Notes: generated from the letters alone by a model not told the origin. A stretch of 64,000 bases of DNA from Caballeronia arvi (GCF_001544695.2 NZ_FCOM02000033.1:23589-87588); one strand, 5' to 3'; counted from the first letter of the stretch, positions 51,150-60,508 are shown. Made by a program: numbers and translations.

Positions 51150-52541
51150 GTGAGCCATTACGTAAGCTCGGGCGCCCGGCTGGACCGGCTGCCCATGTCG
51201 CGCTTTCACTGGAAGATGCTCGGTCTCATCAGCGCGGGCGCGTGCCTCGACGCATTCGACGTCTATCTCGCGGGCGGCGTGTCCGCCGCGATGCTCAAGA
51301 GCGGCTTCTCGACGCTGCAACTCAATGCGCTGTTCGTCTCGTCGGGCTTCTTCGGCATGGTGATCGGCGCGGGCCTGTCGGGCTATCTCGGCGATCGTTT
51401 CGGACGCCGCTCGTCGTATCAGTTCAATCTGGCGCTCTTCGGTCTGATGTCGTTCGTCGCCGCGTTCGCGCCGAACATCCAGTGGCTCATCGGCGCGCGC
51501 TTCATCATGGGCATCGGCCTCGGCGCGGAACTGGTGGTCGCGGCCGGCACGCTGTGCGAGTTCATCCCGCCTGCCTGGCGCGGACGATGGATCTCGCTGC
51601 TCGCGCTCATCGTCAACTCGGGGCTCGTGATCGCGACGAGCGTCGGCTACGTGGTGATTCCGCATCTGGGCTGGCGCTGGATGTTCGGCATCGCGGGCAT
51701 CGGCGCGTTGATCGTGTGGGCGCTGCGCCATAGCATGCCGGAGTCGCCGCGCTGGCTTGAAGCGGTCGGGCGTATCGAAGAAGCCGAAGCGACGGTGAGC
51801 GCGATCGAAGCCGAAGTCGCGCGCCAGAAGGGACCGCTGCCCGAATGTGCGCGCACGCAGAATCTCGAAGTGCCGCGTGTGCCGCTGTCCGCGCTGTTCC
51901 GGCGCGGCATGATCGGCCGCACGCTGACTGCCGCGCTGACGGCGGTCGCGGTCAACGCCGCGGTGTACGGCTTCGTCGCATGGTTGCCGACCTTCTTCGT
52001 GCGTGAAGGGCGCGATGTCGTGACCTCGCTCGGCTTCACGACGCTGATGTCGTTCGGCGCTCCGTTCGGCGCGCTGCTCGGCTATGTCACCGCCGACCGT
52101 CTGGGCCGCGCGAAGGGCATCGTGTTCTACAGCATCGCCACGATCGTGCTCGGCTTCGTCTATCCGCAGATGACGGCCAATGCGGCCATTGCCATCGTGG
52201 GCTTCACGCTCGTTAGCTGCATCTTCGGCATCGTCACGCTGGGCCTCTTCGGCTATGTGCCTGAGCTCTTCCCGACAGCCCTGCGCCTGCGCGGCACGGG
52301 CGTGGCGGGCGTGTGCGGACGCGTCGCGTCGATGCTGACGTCGTATATCGCCGTGATCCTGTTCGCGCAGTTCGGCCTGTTCGGCGTGCTCGGCATGGTC
52401 GCGGGCATCCTGCTGCTGCTCGTGATCGCCGTGCTGAGCCTCGGCGCGGACGCGAACCAGTACTCACTCGAAGAAGCCTCGCCCGATGAAGACACGACGG
52501 CGAACGATCTCTCGTTCAACCAACAGGGAGCCGCACGATGA
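51150..52541 (+). CDS. MFS transporter
   Basis: 463 residues from a GTG at 51150 after AGGAGAC; a longer ATG start at 51117 would overlap this site. Segment 1 has GACLDAFDVYLAGGVSAAML, loop 2-3 GYLGDRFGRRSSYQF, and PESPRWLEAVGRIEEAEATV follows segment 6. The 8-9 loop holds VTADRLGRAKGIVF. It is probably the importer of the acid handled by the operon. The stop overlaps the PrpD start (ATGA). Confidence 0.87.
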   Translation: MSHYVSSGARLDRLPMSRFHWKMLGLISAGACLDAFDVYLAGGVSAAMLKSGFSTLQLNALFVSSGFFGMVIGAGLSGYLGDRFGRRSSYQFNLALFGLMSFVAAFAPNIQWLIGARFIMGIGLGAELVVAAGTLCEFIPPAWRGRWISLLALIVNSGLVIATSVGYVVIPHLGWRWMFGIAGIGALIVWALRHSMPESPRWLEAVGRIEEAEATVSAIEAEVARQKGPLPECARTQNLEVPRVPLSALFRRGMIGRTLTAALTAVAVNAAVYGFVAWLPTFFVREGRDVVTSLGFTTLMSFGAPFGALLGYVTADRLGRAKGIVFYSIATIVLGFVYPQMTANAAIAIVGFTLVSCIFGIVTLGLFGYVPELFPTALRLRGTGVAGVCGRVASMLTSYIAVILFAQFGLFGVLGMVAGILLLLVIAVLSLGADANQYSLEEASPDEDTTANDLSFNQQGAAR

Positions 52542-53938
52542 ATGCGCGTCATGATATCCAGCAACGAGCGCACACCGTCTCGCAACGACTGGCCGCGTTC
52601 ACGACGCATCTGCAATTGAGCGACGTGCCACAGAGCGTGCGCGAACGTGCGAAGCATCTGATCCTCGACAGCATCGGCCTCGCTTATGCGACGCTGAAGC
52701 TGCCTTACGCGACCTCCACGCTCGCCGCGATGCAGGAACTCGGCACGGGCGAAGCGACGGTCATCGGCCACGCGCAAAAGCTCGCACTGCGCGATGCGAT
52801 GCTGCTCAACGGCCTTCTGATTCACAGCCTCGACTTCGACGACACGCATGCACGCGGCGTAATCCACTCGACGGCGAGCGCATTGCCGGTGGCGTTCAAT
52901 CTCGCGGAGCGCGAAAACGCAAGCGGCGCGGATCTTCTCACGGCCTATCTCTGCGCGATGGAAGTGTCGACGCGCGTCGGCTCCGCTGCGAAAAGCGGCT
53001 TCCACAACGCGGGTTTTCATCCGACAGGCCTCGTCGGCGCGTTCGGATGCTCGCTGGGCGCCGCGCGGCTTCTCGGCTTGTCGGTCGAGGAGGCGCAGCA
53101 TGCGCAAGGCATCGTGTTGTCGATGGCTTCGGGCAATCTCGAATTCCTGCAGGACGGCGCATGGACCAAGCGTCTGCATCCGGGCTGGGCCGCGGTGGCG
53201 GGCACGACGGCGGCGACGCTGGCGAAGCATGGCTACATCGGTCCGGGCGCGACCTATGAAGGCCGTTTCGGTCTCTACGCGCTCTACATGAAGACGCCGC
53301 TCGAATCCGGCGATATCGACATCGCCACGGCGGGCCTCGGCGAGACATGGGAAATCGACGGCGTCGCGCTCAAGCCGATTCCTGCTTGCCACTTCACGCA
53401 TGCATCGTCGGATGCGGCGGTCGCGCTGCATCGCGCACATGGTTTGCAGGCGAGCGATATCGAGCGCGTGATCGTGCGCGTGCCCGGCCCGACGATCCCG
53501 ATCGTCTGCGAACCCGTCGCGCCGAAGCAAAAGCCGTCGAACAGCTACGACGCGCAGTTCAGCATCCCGTACATCGTTGCGACCGGACTCATGCGCGGCC
53601 GCTTCACGCTCGACGATCTCGAAGCCGATGCGCTCGCAAACGAAGCCGTGCGCGCCGTGGCCGCCCGCGTCACGCACGAGGCGGACCCGGACTCGACCTT
53701 CCCGCGCCACTACACGGGCGAGGTGATCGTTCATACGCGCGACGGCCGCACGCTCACGCATCGCGAGTCGATCAACCGCGGCTCGTCGGACCGGCCGCTC
53801 ACGAACGACGACATCGTCGCGAAGTTCTTCGACAACGCGCAGCGCAACGTCTCGCGCCATGACGCCGAGCGCATCTGCGAAGCCGTGCTGTCGCTCGACA
53901 CGCAACCGGCGCGCGCGCTGGCAAAAGCGCTCGCGTAA
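52538..53938 (+). CDS. MmgE/PrpD-family protein
   Basis: 466 residues with AKHLILDSIGLAYATLK, HSLDFDDTHARGVIHSTAS (about 91-109) and TGLVGAFGCSLGAARLLGL, the all-helical MmgE/PrpD core; the C-terminal small domain has YDAQFSIPYIVATGLMRG and the FPRHYTGEVIVHTRDG ending. Known members are 2-methylcitrate dehydratase, cis-aconitate decarboxylase (itaconate-forming) and iminodisuccinate epimerase. The HSLDFDDTH motif fits all three. In this operon it may dehydrate or decarboxylate a tricarboxylic or hydroxy-dicarboxylic acid. Confidence 0.88.
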   Translation: MNARHDIQQRAHTVSQRLAAFTTHLQLSDVPQSVRERAKHLILDSIGLAYATLKLPYATSTLAAMQELGTGEATVIGHAQKLALRDAMLLNGLLIHSLDFDDTHARGVIHSTASALPVAFNLAERENASGADLLTAYLCAMEVSTRVGSAAKSGFHNAGFHPTGLVGAFGCSLGAARLLGLSVEEAQHAQGIVLSMASGNLEFLQDGAWTKRLHPGWAAVAGTTAATLAKHGYIGPGATYEGRFGLYALYMKTPLESGDIDIATAGLGETWEIDGVALKPIPACHFTHASSDAAVALHRAHGLQASDIERVIVRVPGPTIPIVCEPVAPKQKPSNSYDAQFSIPYIVATGLMRGRFTLDDLEADALANEAVRAVAARVTHEADPDSTFPRHYTGEVIVHTRDGRTLTHRESINRGSSDRPLTNDDIVAKFFDNAQRNVSRHDAERICEAVLSLDTQPARALAKALA

Positions 53939-53965
53939 GCAGCCCACCCGACTACAGGAGACAGA

Positions 53966-55150
53966 ATGGCCACCATCGACGCCGATCAACAGCAGGACAT
54001 GAGCGATTACGAAGAGAACGAGACGCTGATTCTCGACATGCTCGACCGCTTCCTCAAGACGGAAGTGAAACCCTACGTGCACGAACTCGACGCGAAGGAC
54101 GAATACCCGCATGCGATCGTCGAGAAGATGAAGGACATGGGTTTGTTCGGTTGCCTGATCTCGACCGAATACGGCGGTCTGGGCCTCACGACGGCGACCT
54201 ACGCGAAGATCGTCGATCGCATTTCGGCGGTGTGGATGTCGGTGAGCGGCATCATCAACTCGCATCTCATCATGGCGATGACGATCCAGCGCAACGGCAC
54301 CGAAGCGCAGAAGCGGGCATATCTGCCGCGCATGGCGACGGGCGAATTGCGCGGTGGCATCGCATTGACGGAGCCGGATTGCGGCACGGACCTTCAGGCG
54401 ATCCGCACCGTCGCGCGCCGTGAAGGTGACGAGTATGTCGTGAATGGCAGCAAGACCTGGATCACGAACAGCAAGTACGGGAATACTCTCGCGCTGCTCG
54501 TCAAGACCGATCCGCAGGCGCAGCCGCGTCACAAGGGCATGAGCCTGCTGATCGTCGAGAAGGGACCGGGCTTCGAAGTGAGCCGTCAGTTGCAGAAGCT
54601 CGGCTACAAGGGCATCGATACGTGCGAGCTCACGTTCAGCAATTTCCGCGTGCCGGTGTCGAGCGTGATCGGCGCGCAGGAAGGGCTCGGGCTCAAGCAG
54701 ATCCTGAGCGGTCTGGAACTCGGCCGCATCAACGTCGCGGCGCGCGGCGTTGGCGTCGCTCAGGCCGCGCTCGATGAGGCGGTCGCGTATTCGCAGCAGC
54801 GCAAGACCTTCGGCAAGCCGATCTGCGAGCATCAGGCGATCGCGCTCAAGCTCGGCGAAATGGCGACACGCGTGGAAGCGGCACGCCTCCTGACCGACTC
54901 GGCCGCGCGCGCATACGACAAAGGCCTGCGCTGTGACATGGAAGCGGGCATGGCGAAGTATTTCGCGACCGAAGCGGCCGTCGAGAACAGCATGGAAGCG
55001 ATGCGCATTCATGGCGCGTATGGCTATTCGAAGGAATACAACGTCGAGCGGCTGTATCGCGATGCGCCGCTTCTGACCATCGGCGAGGGCACCAACGAGA
55101 TGCAACGCCTGATCATCGCCAAGATGCTGATTGCGAGGAACCCTGCATGA
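53966..55150 (+). CDS. Acyl-CoA dehydrogenase
   Basis: 394 residues after AGGAGACAGA. Motifs: GGIALTEPDCGTDLQAIRT (about 131-149), WITNSKYGNTLALLVKTD, YSQQRKTFGKPICEHQAIA and IGEGTNEMQRLII with the catalytic Glu near 374. It differs clearly from the dehydrogenase at 37377-38573. It should oxidise an acyl-CoA using ETF, whose two subunits are encoded later in the same operon. Stop overlaps the CoA-transferase start. Confidence 0.92.
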   Translation: MATIDADQQQDMSDYEENETLILDMLDRFLKTEVKPYVHELDAKDEYPHAIVEKMKDMGLFGCLISTEYGGLGLTTATYAKIVDRISAVWMSVSGIINSHLIMAMTIQRNGTEAQKRAYLPRMATGELRGGIALTEPDCGTDLQAIRTVARREGDEYVVNGSKTWITNSKYGNTLALLVKTDPQAQPRHKGMSLLIVEKGPGFEVSRQLQKLGYKGIDTCELTFSNFRVPVSSVIGAQEGLGLKQILSGLELGRINVAARGVGVAQAALDEAVAYSQQRKTFGKPICEHQAIALKLGEMATRVEAARLLTDSAARAYDKGLRCDMEAGMAKYFATEAAVENSMEAMRIHGAYGYSKEYNVERLYRDAPLLTIGEGTNEMQRLIIAKMLIARNPA

Positions 55151-56337
55151 GCCTGCCTCTTTCCGGCGTACGCATCGTCGCCATCGAACAATACGGCGCG
55201 GGTCCGTTCGCGACCCAGCATCTCGCCGATCTCGGCGCTGAAGTCATCAAGATCGAGAACTTCCGCGAGGGCGGCGATGTCGGCCGCAACGTGGGCCCGC
55301 ATTTCTTCGGCGAGGGCGACAGTCACTTCTTCGAGGCGTTCAACCGCAACAAGTGCAGCCTGACGCTGGACCTGAAGAAGCCCGAAGCGCGCGACGTGCT
55401 GCTCGATCTCGTGAAGACGAGCGATGCGGTCTTCAACAATCTGCGCGGCGATCTCCCCGTGAAACTGGGCCTCACGTACGATCAGTTGAAGGACGCGAAT
55501 CCGGCCATCGTGTGCGCGCACCTGTCCGCATACGGACGCACGGGCAGCCGCGCCTCGTGGCCCGGCTACGACTATCTGATGCAGGCGGAAGCGGGCTATC
55601 TCTCGGTGACCGGCGAGCCGGACAGCCCGCCTGCGCGCTTCGGCCTTTCGATCATCGATCTGATGACCGGCACCACGGCCGCGATGGCGCTGCTCGCGGG
55701 CCTCGTGCAGGCGCGCACGACGGGCGTGGGCCGCGACATGGACACGAGCCTTTTCGATGTCGCGCTGCATAACCTCGCGTATGTCGGCACGTGGTATCTG
55801 AATGGCGGCACGGTGACCGGACGCGACCGTCGATCGGCGCATCCGTCGCTCACGCCCAGCCAGTTGTACAAGACGAAGGATGGCTGGATCTTCCTGATGT
55901 GCAACAAGGAGAAGTTCTGGGGCGTGCTGGCCGAGATACTCGATAAACCATCGTGGATCACCGACGAGCGCTTCTGCAATTTCAAGGCGCGGCTCGCGAA
56001 TCGCGATCTGGTCGAGCAGGAACTGGATGCGGCGCTCTCGCGCGCGACGACCGCCGAATGGCTCGAACGTCTGGGCGGCCGCGTGCCCGCCGCGCCGGTC
56101 TACGACATCGAACAGGCGCTCGATAACCCGTTCGTGGCGGAGCGTCAGGGCGTGACGGAGGCGGAGCATCCGCGCTTCGGCAAGGTACGCAACGTGGCCG
56201 CGCCGGTGCGCGTGAACGAGTCCCTGCCGGCGCGCGCGGCGCCCGAGCTCGGGCAGGACGACGCGAGGCTTCTGGCCGAACTCGGTTACGATGCTGATCG
56301 GATCGCCCATTTGCGCGAAAGCGGCGCGGTGCAATGA
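55147..56337 (+). CDS. CaiB/BaiF-family (class III) CoA-transferase
   Basis: 396 residues. Class III features: LSGVRIVAIEQYGAGPFATQHLADLGAEVIKIE (cited in part), NRNKCSLTLDLKKPEARD, the catalytic Asp171 in SIIDLMTGTTAAM and the AAPVYDIEQALDNPF segment. It would activate a carboxylic acid with succinyl-CoA or acetyl-CoA as donor. Family members act on oxalate, carnitine, mesaconate, itaconate and citramalate. Here it should make the acyl-CoA for the dehydrogenase just upstream. Confidence 0.9.
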   Translation: MSLPLSGVRIVAIEQYGAGPFATQHLADLGAEVIKIENFREGGDVGRNVGPHFFGEGDSHFFEAFNRNKCSLTLDLKKPEARDVLLDLVKTSDAVFNNLRGDLPVKLGLTYDQLKDANPAIVCAHLSAYGRTGSRASWPGYDYLMQAEAGYLSVTGEPDSPPARFGLSIIDLMTGTTAAMALLAGLVQARTTGVGRDMDTSLFDVALHNLAYVGTWYLNGGTVTGRDRRSAHPSLTPSQLYKTKDGWIFLMCNKEKFWGVLAEILDKPSWITDERFCNFKARLANRDLVEQELDAALSRATTAEWLERLGGRVPAAPVYDIEQALDNPFVAERQGVTEAEHPRFGKVRNVAAPVRVNESLPARAAPELGQDDARLLAELGYDADRIAHLRESGAVQ

Positions 56338-57158
56338 TGATGCTTGCACCGGATGATGTCGCGCGAAAGGCGGGTCCGTCCGTCAATCCTTCATCACGCG
56401 TGCAAAAGATGGTCAACGTGCTCGGTCAGCAGCCGCGCTATCTGCAACTCGCGCAGACGCTCATCAACGAAATCCAGAGCGGGCGCTTTCCGGTGGGCTC
56501 CACCATTCCCACCGAATTCGAGCTTTGCGAGCAGTTCGGCGCGAGCCGCTCGACCGTGCGCGAGGCGGTCAAGCAGCTCGTGCAGCTCGGCATGGTGGTG
56601 CGGCAGGCCGGCATCGGCACGACCGTCAAGGCGCTGAATTCGGAAGGCAGCTATCGCCAGGTCATGCAGCAGTTGAGCGATCTGCATCGTTATTCCGCCG
56701 ATACCGCGCTTCAGGTTCTCAGGAAAGAGACCATCGAGGTGAGCGATGCCTCGCTCTGCGCCATGTTGCAGGCCAAACCCGGCGAAACGTGGCTGCGCCT
56801 GGAAGGTATCCGGCGCTCGCCCGAGAGCGTCGATCCGATCTGTCATACCGAGGTCTATATCCAGCCTGCGTTCCGTTCGCTGACGGGCATCGAGGACGAT
56901 CCGCATACGCCCATCTTCACGATGATCGAGCGCCAGTTCGGCGAGCAGATCGCGCGGGTGCAGCAGGAAATTCGCGCGGTGGCCTTGCCCGCGAACATCG
57001 CGCGTCTGGTGAACGCCAAGGCGCGCTCGCCCGCGCTGTGGCTGTCGCGCCGATATTTCAACAAGCGGGGCGAGATCGTCGAAGCGGCGGTCAGCATTCA
57101 TCCCGCCGACCGCTTCAGCTATTCGGAGACGTTTCAGCGCGGCTGGAGCGGCACCTGA
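56334..57158 (+). CDS. GntR-family regulator, HutC/UTRA subfamily
   Basis: 274 residues starting at the ATG that overlaps the CoA-transferase stop; internal starts are possible because the first 30 residues are not conserved in type. The winged helix (about 33-100) has PRYLQLAQTLINEIQSGRFP, FELCEQFGASRSTVREAVK and VVRQAGIGTTV. The UTRA effector domain (about 115-260) contains TWLRLEGIRRSPE and WLSRRYFNKRGEIVEAAVSI. Being inside the operon, it probably represses it through the palindrome at 50491-50508. Confidence 0.9.
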   Translation: MMMLAPDDVARKAGPSVNPSSRVQKMVNVLGQQPRYLQLAQTLINEIQSGRFPVGSTIPTEFELCEQFGASRSTVREAVKQLVQLGMVVRQAGIGTTVKALNSEGSYRQVMQQLSDLHRYSADTALQVLRKETIEVSDASLCAMLQAKPGETWLRLEGIRRSPESVDPICHTEVYIQPAFRSLTGIEDDPHTPIFTMIERQFGEQIARVQQEIRAVALPANIARLVNAKARSPALWLSRRYFNKRGEIVEAAVSIHPADRFSYSETFQRGWSGT

Positions 57159-57177
57159 CGCTTTCGAGGAATTCCGC

Positions 57178-57987
57178 ATGATTGCACGCAGTTATCTGTT
57201 CGTTCCGGGCGATCGTCCGGAGCGCTTCGGCAAGGCATTGGCGACAGAGGCGCATCGCGTCGTGATCGATCTGGAAGATGCCGTTGCCATCGATGCAAAA
57301 GCGCAGGCGCGCGGGCAGGTCGCCGAATGGCTGCAGTCGCGGCAGTTCGATGAGGCGCGCGAGCGCGTCGTGATACGCGTGAACGCGCATGGCACGCCGT
57401 GGCATGAAGAAGATGTGTCGATGGTCCGCGCGGCGAACGTGCGCGCGTTGATGGTTCCGAAGGCCGAGGACGCGGCGCAGCTCATGGACATCGCAGAGCG
57501 CTGTGCCGAGGGCGTCGAACTGGTTGCGCTGGTGGAGAGCGTCGCGGGCGTGGTGCGCATGCGTGAGATCGCGCAGTGCGAGCGCGTGGCGCGGCTCGCG
57601 TTCGGCTCGTTCGATTTCGGCGTCGATGCGGGCATCGATGGCACCGGGCGCGAACTGGACTATGTGCGTTCGCAGTTCGTGATCGAGTCGCGCTTTGCGG
57701 GCTTGCCGCCGCCGATCGACGGCGTGACGCTCGCCACCGGCGACATCGACGCGATCGACGCCGATGTGCTCGATGCACGCCGCTTCGGTTTCGGCGGCAA
57801 GCTGTGCATCCATCCGAAGCAGGTGCAGGCGGTGAACGACGGGTTCGCACCGAGCGCGGCCGAGCGCGAATGGGCGGCACGCGTTCTGGCCGCGCTGGAA
57901 GCGAACCCTCGCGGCGCCATTTCGGTGGATGGAAAACTGGTCGACAAGCCGATTGTCGATCGTGCCCGAAGAATTCAGGCCGCCTGA
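57178..57987 (+). CDS. HpcH/HpaI aldolase, CitE-like (hydroxyacyl-CoA lyase)
   Basis: 269 residues. CitE-type marks are RSYLFVPGDRPERFGKAL (about 4-21), VIDLEDAV (29-36), ELVALVESVAGVVRM with the metal-binding Glu, LAFGSFDFGVDAG with the metal-binding Asp and GFGGKLCIHPKQV. No CitD/CitF genes lie nearby, so it is a stand-alone lyase of the malyl-, citramalyl- or beta-methylmalyl-CoA type. It would split the hydrated acyl-CoA to acetyl-CoA plus a keto acid, or glyoxylate plus another acyl-CoA. Confidence 0.88.
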   Translation: MIARSYLFVPGDRPERFGKALATEAHRVVIDLEDAVAIDAKAQARGQVAEWLQSRQFDEARERVVIRVNAHGTPWHEEDVSMVRAANVRALMVPKAEDAAQLMDIAERCAEGVELVALVESVAGVVRMREIAQCERVARLAFGSFDFGVDAGIDGTGRELDYVRSQFVIESRFAGLPPPIDGVTLATGDIDAIDADVLDARRFGFGGKLCIHPKQVQAVNDGFAPSAAEREWAARVLAALEANPRGAISVDGKLVDKPIVDRARRIQAA

Positions 57988-58011
57988 AGCGGACATTGGG
58001 AGACGATGGGA

Positions 58012-58761
58012 ATGAAGGTTCTGGTGCCGGTGAAGCGCGTGGTCGACTACAACGTGAAGGTCCGTGTGAAGTCGGATAACACGGAGGTCGAACTCGCCAA
58101 CGTGAAGATGTCGATGAATCCGTTCGACGAGATCGCCGTGGAAGAGGCGGTCCGGTTGAGGGAAGCGGGTGTTGCTACCGAAGTGATCGCCGTGTCGTGT
58201 GGCGTGACGCAATGTCAGGAGACGTTGCGCACGGCACTGGCGATTGGCGCGGATCGGGCAGTGCTGGTGGAGACGGATGCGGAGTTGCAGCCGCTCGCCG
58301 TGGCGAAACTGCTCAAAGCATTGGTCGATCAGGAAAAGCCCGAGCTCGTGATTCTCGGCAAGCAGGCCATCGATGACGATTCGAATCAGACCGGTCAGAT
58401 GCTTGCCGCCCTGGCGGGTTTACCGCAGGCGACGTTCGCATCGAAGGTTGTGGTTGCAGATGGCAAGGCCACGGTATCGCGTGAAGTCGATGGCGGCGCG
58501 GAAACGCTGTCGCTGACGCTTCCTGCTGTTGTCACAACGGACCTGCGCCTTAACGAGCCGCGCTACGTGACGCTGCCGAACATCATGAAGGCGAAGAAGA
58601 AGCCGCTGACGACGGTGAAGCCCGCGGACCTCGGCGTCGATGTCACGCCGCGTCTGAAGACGTTGAAAGTCACCGAGCCGCCGAAGCGCAGTGCGGGCGT
58701 CATGGTGCCGGACGTGAAGACGCTGGTCGAGAAACTGAAGACCGAAGCGAAGGTGATCTGA
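58012..58761 (+). CDS. etfB: Electron transfer flavoprotein beta subunit, copy 1
   Basis: 249 residues from ATG 58012 (MKVLVPVKRVVDYNVKVRVK); the ATG six bases earlier is too near the GGGAGA site, and the second copy in the window also begins at this point. The family signature VALREAGVATEV-like stretch and ALAIGADRAVLVE with the AMP-binding segment are present, and the C-terminal MKAKKKPLTTVKPADLGVD is typical. It accepts electrons from acyl-CoA dehydrogenases with EtfA. A copy differing at nine residues lies at 62983-63732. Confidence 0.94.
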   Translation: MKVLVPVKRVVDYNVKVRVKSDNTEVELANVKMSMNPFDEIAVEEAVRLREAGVATEVIAVSCGVTQCQETLRTALAIGADRAVLVETDAELQPLAVAKLLKALVDQEKPELVILGKQAIDDDSNQTGQMLAALAGLPQATFASKVVVADGKATVSREVDGGAETLSLTLPAVVTTDLRLNEPRYVTLPNIMKAKKKPLTTVKPADLGVDVTPRLKTLKVTEPPKRSAGVMVPDVKTLVEKLKTEAKVI

Positions 58762-58763
58762 CC

Positions 58764-59696
58764 ATGACGATCCTCGTAATTGCAGAACACGATAACGCGT
58801 CGATCAAGGCAGCGACGCTGAACACGATTGCGGCGGCTGCGAAGATCGGCGGCGATATTCATGTGCTGATCGCGGGTGCGAACGCTCAAGGCGCGGCGGA
58901 CGCGGCGGCGAAGATCGCGGGCGTGGCGAAAGTGCTGCTCGCCGATGCGCCCCAACTCGCCGATGGCCTTGCGGAAAACGTCGAAGCGACGGTGCTGAAC
59001 ATCGCGAAAGATTATTCGCACATTCTGGCTCCGGCGACGGCTTACGGTAAGAACATCGCGCCGCGCATAGCAGCGCATCTCGATGTCGCGCAGATCAGCG
59101 ATATCACCGCAGTGGATAGCACCGATACGTTCGAGCGTCCGATCTACGCGGGCAACGCAATCGCTATCGTGCAGTCGATCGATCCGATCAAGGTCATCAC
59201 CGTGCGCTCGACGGGTTTCGATCCCGTCGCAGCAGAAGGCGGCAGCGCAGCGGTTGAAAAAATCAAAGCCGCCGCCGATGCAGGAATCTCGCAGTTCGTG
59301 AGCCGCGAAGTCACGAAGCTCGATCGTCCGGAACTGACGAGCGCGAAGATCATCGTGTCGGGTGGCCGCGGTCTGGGTAGCGGCGAGAACTACACGAAGA
59401 CGCTGGAGCCGCTGGCCGACAAGTTGGGCGCGGCGCTAGGCGCATCGCGCGCGGCCGTCGATGCCGGCTACGTGCCGAACGATTTTCAAGTCGGGCAGAC
59501 CGGCAAGATCGTCGCGCCGCAGTTGTATGTTGCCGTCGGCATCTCGGGCGCGATTCAGCATCTGGCCGGTATGAAAGACAGCAAGGTCATCGTCGCGATC
59601 AACAAGGATTCCGAAGCACCGATCTTCAGCGTGGCCGATTACGGTCTCGTCGGGGATCTGTTCACGGTCGTGCCGGAACTCGTGAGCGCATTGTGA
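58764..59696 (+). CDS. etfA: Electron transfer flavoprotein alpha subunit, copy 1
   Basis: 310 residues, two bases after etfB. The C-terminal FAD domain carries IIVSGGRGLGSGENY, ALGASRAAVDAGYVPNDFQVGQTGKIVAPQLYVAVGISGAIQHLAGM (cited in part) and VAINKDSEAPIFSVADYGLVGDLF. It passes electrons to ETF:quinone oxidoreductase. It lies in the same operon as an acyl-CoA dehydrogenase, which suggests a dedicated electron path for that enzyme. Its N-terminal 88 residues differ at nine places from the second copy. Confidence 0.94.
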   Translation: MTILVIAEHDNASIKAATLNTIAAAAKIGGDIHVLIAGANAQGAADAAAKIAGVAKVLLADAPQLADGLAENVEATVLNIAKDYSHILAPATAYGKNIAPRIAAHLDVAQISDITAVDSTDTFERPIYAGNAIAIVQSIDPIKVITVRSTGFDPVAAEGGSAAVEKIKAAADAGISQFVSREVTKLDRPELTSAKIIVSGGRGLGSGENYTKTLEPLADKLGAALGASRAAVDAGYVPNDFQVGQTGKIVAPQLYVAVGISGAIQHLAGMKDSKVIVAINKDSEAPIFSVADYGLVGDLFTVVPELVSAL

Positions 59697-60223
59697 CGAC
59701 GGAACGCGTGCCGCTGCATAAGCGGCAAATCACGCTGCAAGGCTTCAAACGCGCGGATGGTCTTTACGACATCGAAGGCCGTCTGCTCGACACGAAGTCG
59801 TACGATCGCGCGTCGCATGGCGTCGTAGTCAAGGCGGGCGATCCGGTGCACGAGATGATGTTGCGTATCACGATCGGCATCGACTTCGTGATACGGAGCG
59901 CGCATGCCGAGTCGCTCACCGTGCCATACGTCGGTCATTGCGACACGATCACGCCCGAGTATCGCAAGTTGCAAGGCATGACGCTCGCGCCGGGTTTCAT
60001 GCGCGAGATCAGGAGCATGTTCGGCGGCGTTCAAGGGTGCACGCATCTGACCGAACTGATCGGCGCGGTGGCGACTGCTGCTTTCCAGACCATGAGCGAG
60101 GAAATCAACGCGAGCGGCACCGCACGCCCGTTCCAGCTCGACGGCTGCCACGCGCTTCGCACCGACGGTTCGCTCGTGCAGTTATTTCATCCGAAATGGT
60201 ACGAGGCGCCGCAGCGCACCTGA
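59693..60223 (+). CDS. DUF2889-family protein
   Basis: 176 residues from a GTG that overlaps the etfA stop (GTGA). DUF2889 marks are seen: ITLQGFKRADGLYDIEGRLLDTKSY (cited in part), HEMMLRITIGIDFVIRSAHA, a PYVGHCDTITPEY stretch and FGGVQGCTHLTELIGAVATAAFQT (cited in part) with conserved Cys and His. The biochemical role of this family is unknown. Translational overlap with etfA suggests a job tied to the same catabolic operon. Confidence 0.82.
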   Translation: MTTERVPLHKRQITLQGFKRADGLYDIEGRLLDTKSYDRASHGVVVKAGDPVHEMMLRITIGIDFVIRSAHAESLTVPYVGHCDTITPEYRKLQGMTLAPGFMREIRSMFGGVQGCTHLTELIGAVATAAFQTMSEEINASGTARPFQLDGCHALRTDGSLVQLFHPKWYEAPQRT

Positions 60224-60331
60224 TGCAAAGGCCAATCCAATCACCGGTGCGAGCGTGCAGCGCAGGTGGCGTTACGCGTCGGGTGCGACATCTGTAAATA
60301 GCCAGAACACGATCAGCGCCGCGCTCTCGCC

Positions 60332-60508
60332 GAGAAACACGACAACTTCGCGCAGACCGCTGCGATCGAAACCATTGTCAGCACCTTCAACGACATGGGC
60401 GTGGCGGTCTATGAGCAGACGCCGGATGCCGAGACGCTCCTCCTGAACGACGCCACGCCGGCTGCCATGTCGGACGATCAGACTGACGAGGAAGCGGAAG
60501 TCACCCTC
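60332..60508 (+). pseudogene. rpoD: rpoD fragment (sigma-70 region 1.1)
   Basis: 59 codons read AAIETIVSTFNDMGVAVYEQ and TPDAETLLLND, continuing MSDDQTDEEAEVTL, which matches beta-proteobacterial RpoD just before its region 1.2. A TAG stands upstream in frame and the match breaks at about 60508. The domains for promoter recognition are absent, so it is a remnant of a second rpoD copy. Confidence 0.7.

Noticed and set aside
52253..55105. 950-codon minus-strand open frame opposite MFS, MmgE/PrpD and acyl-CoA dehydrogenase
   Set aside because: It spans three well-supported genes, has no domain and shows the same antisense composition; a codon-bias shadow.
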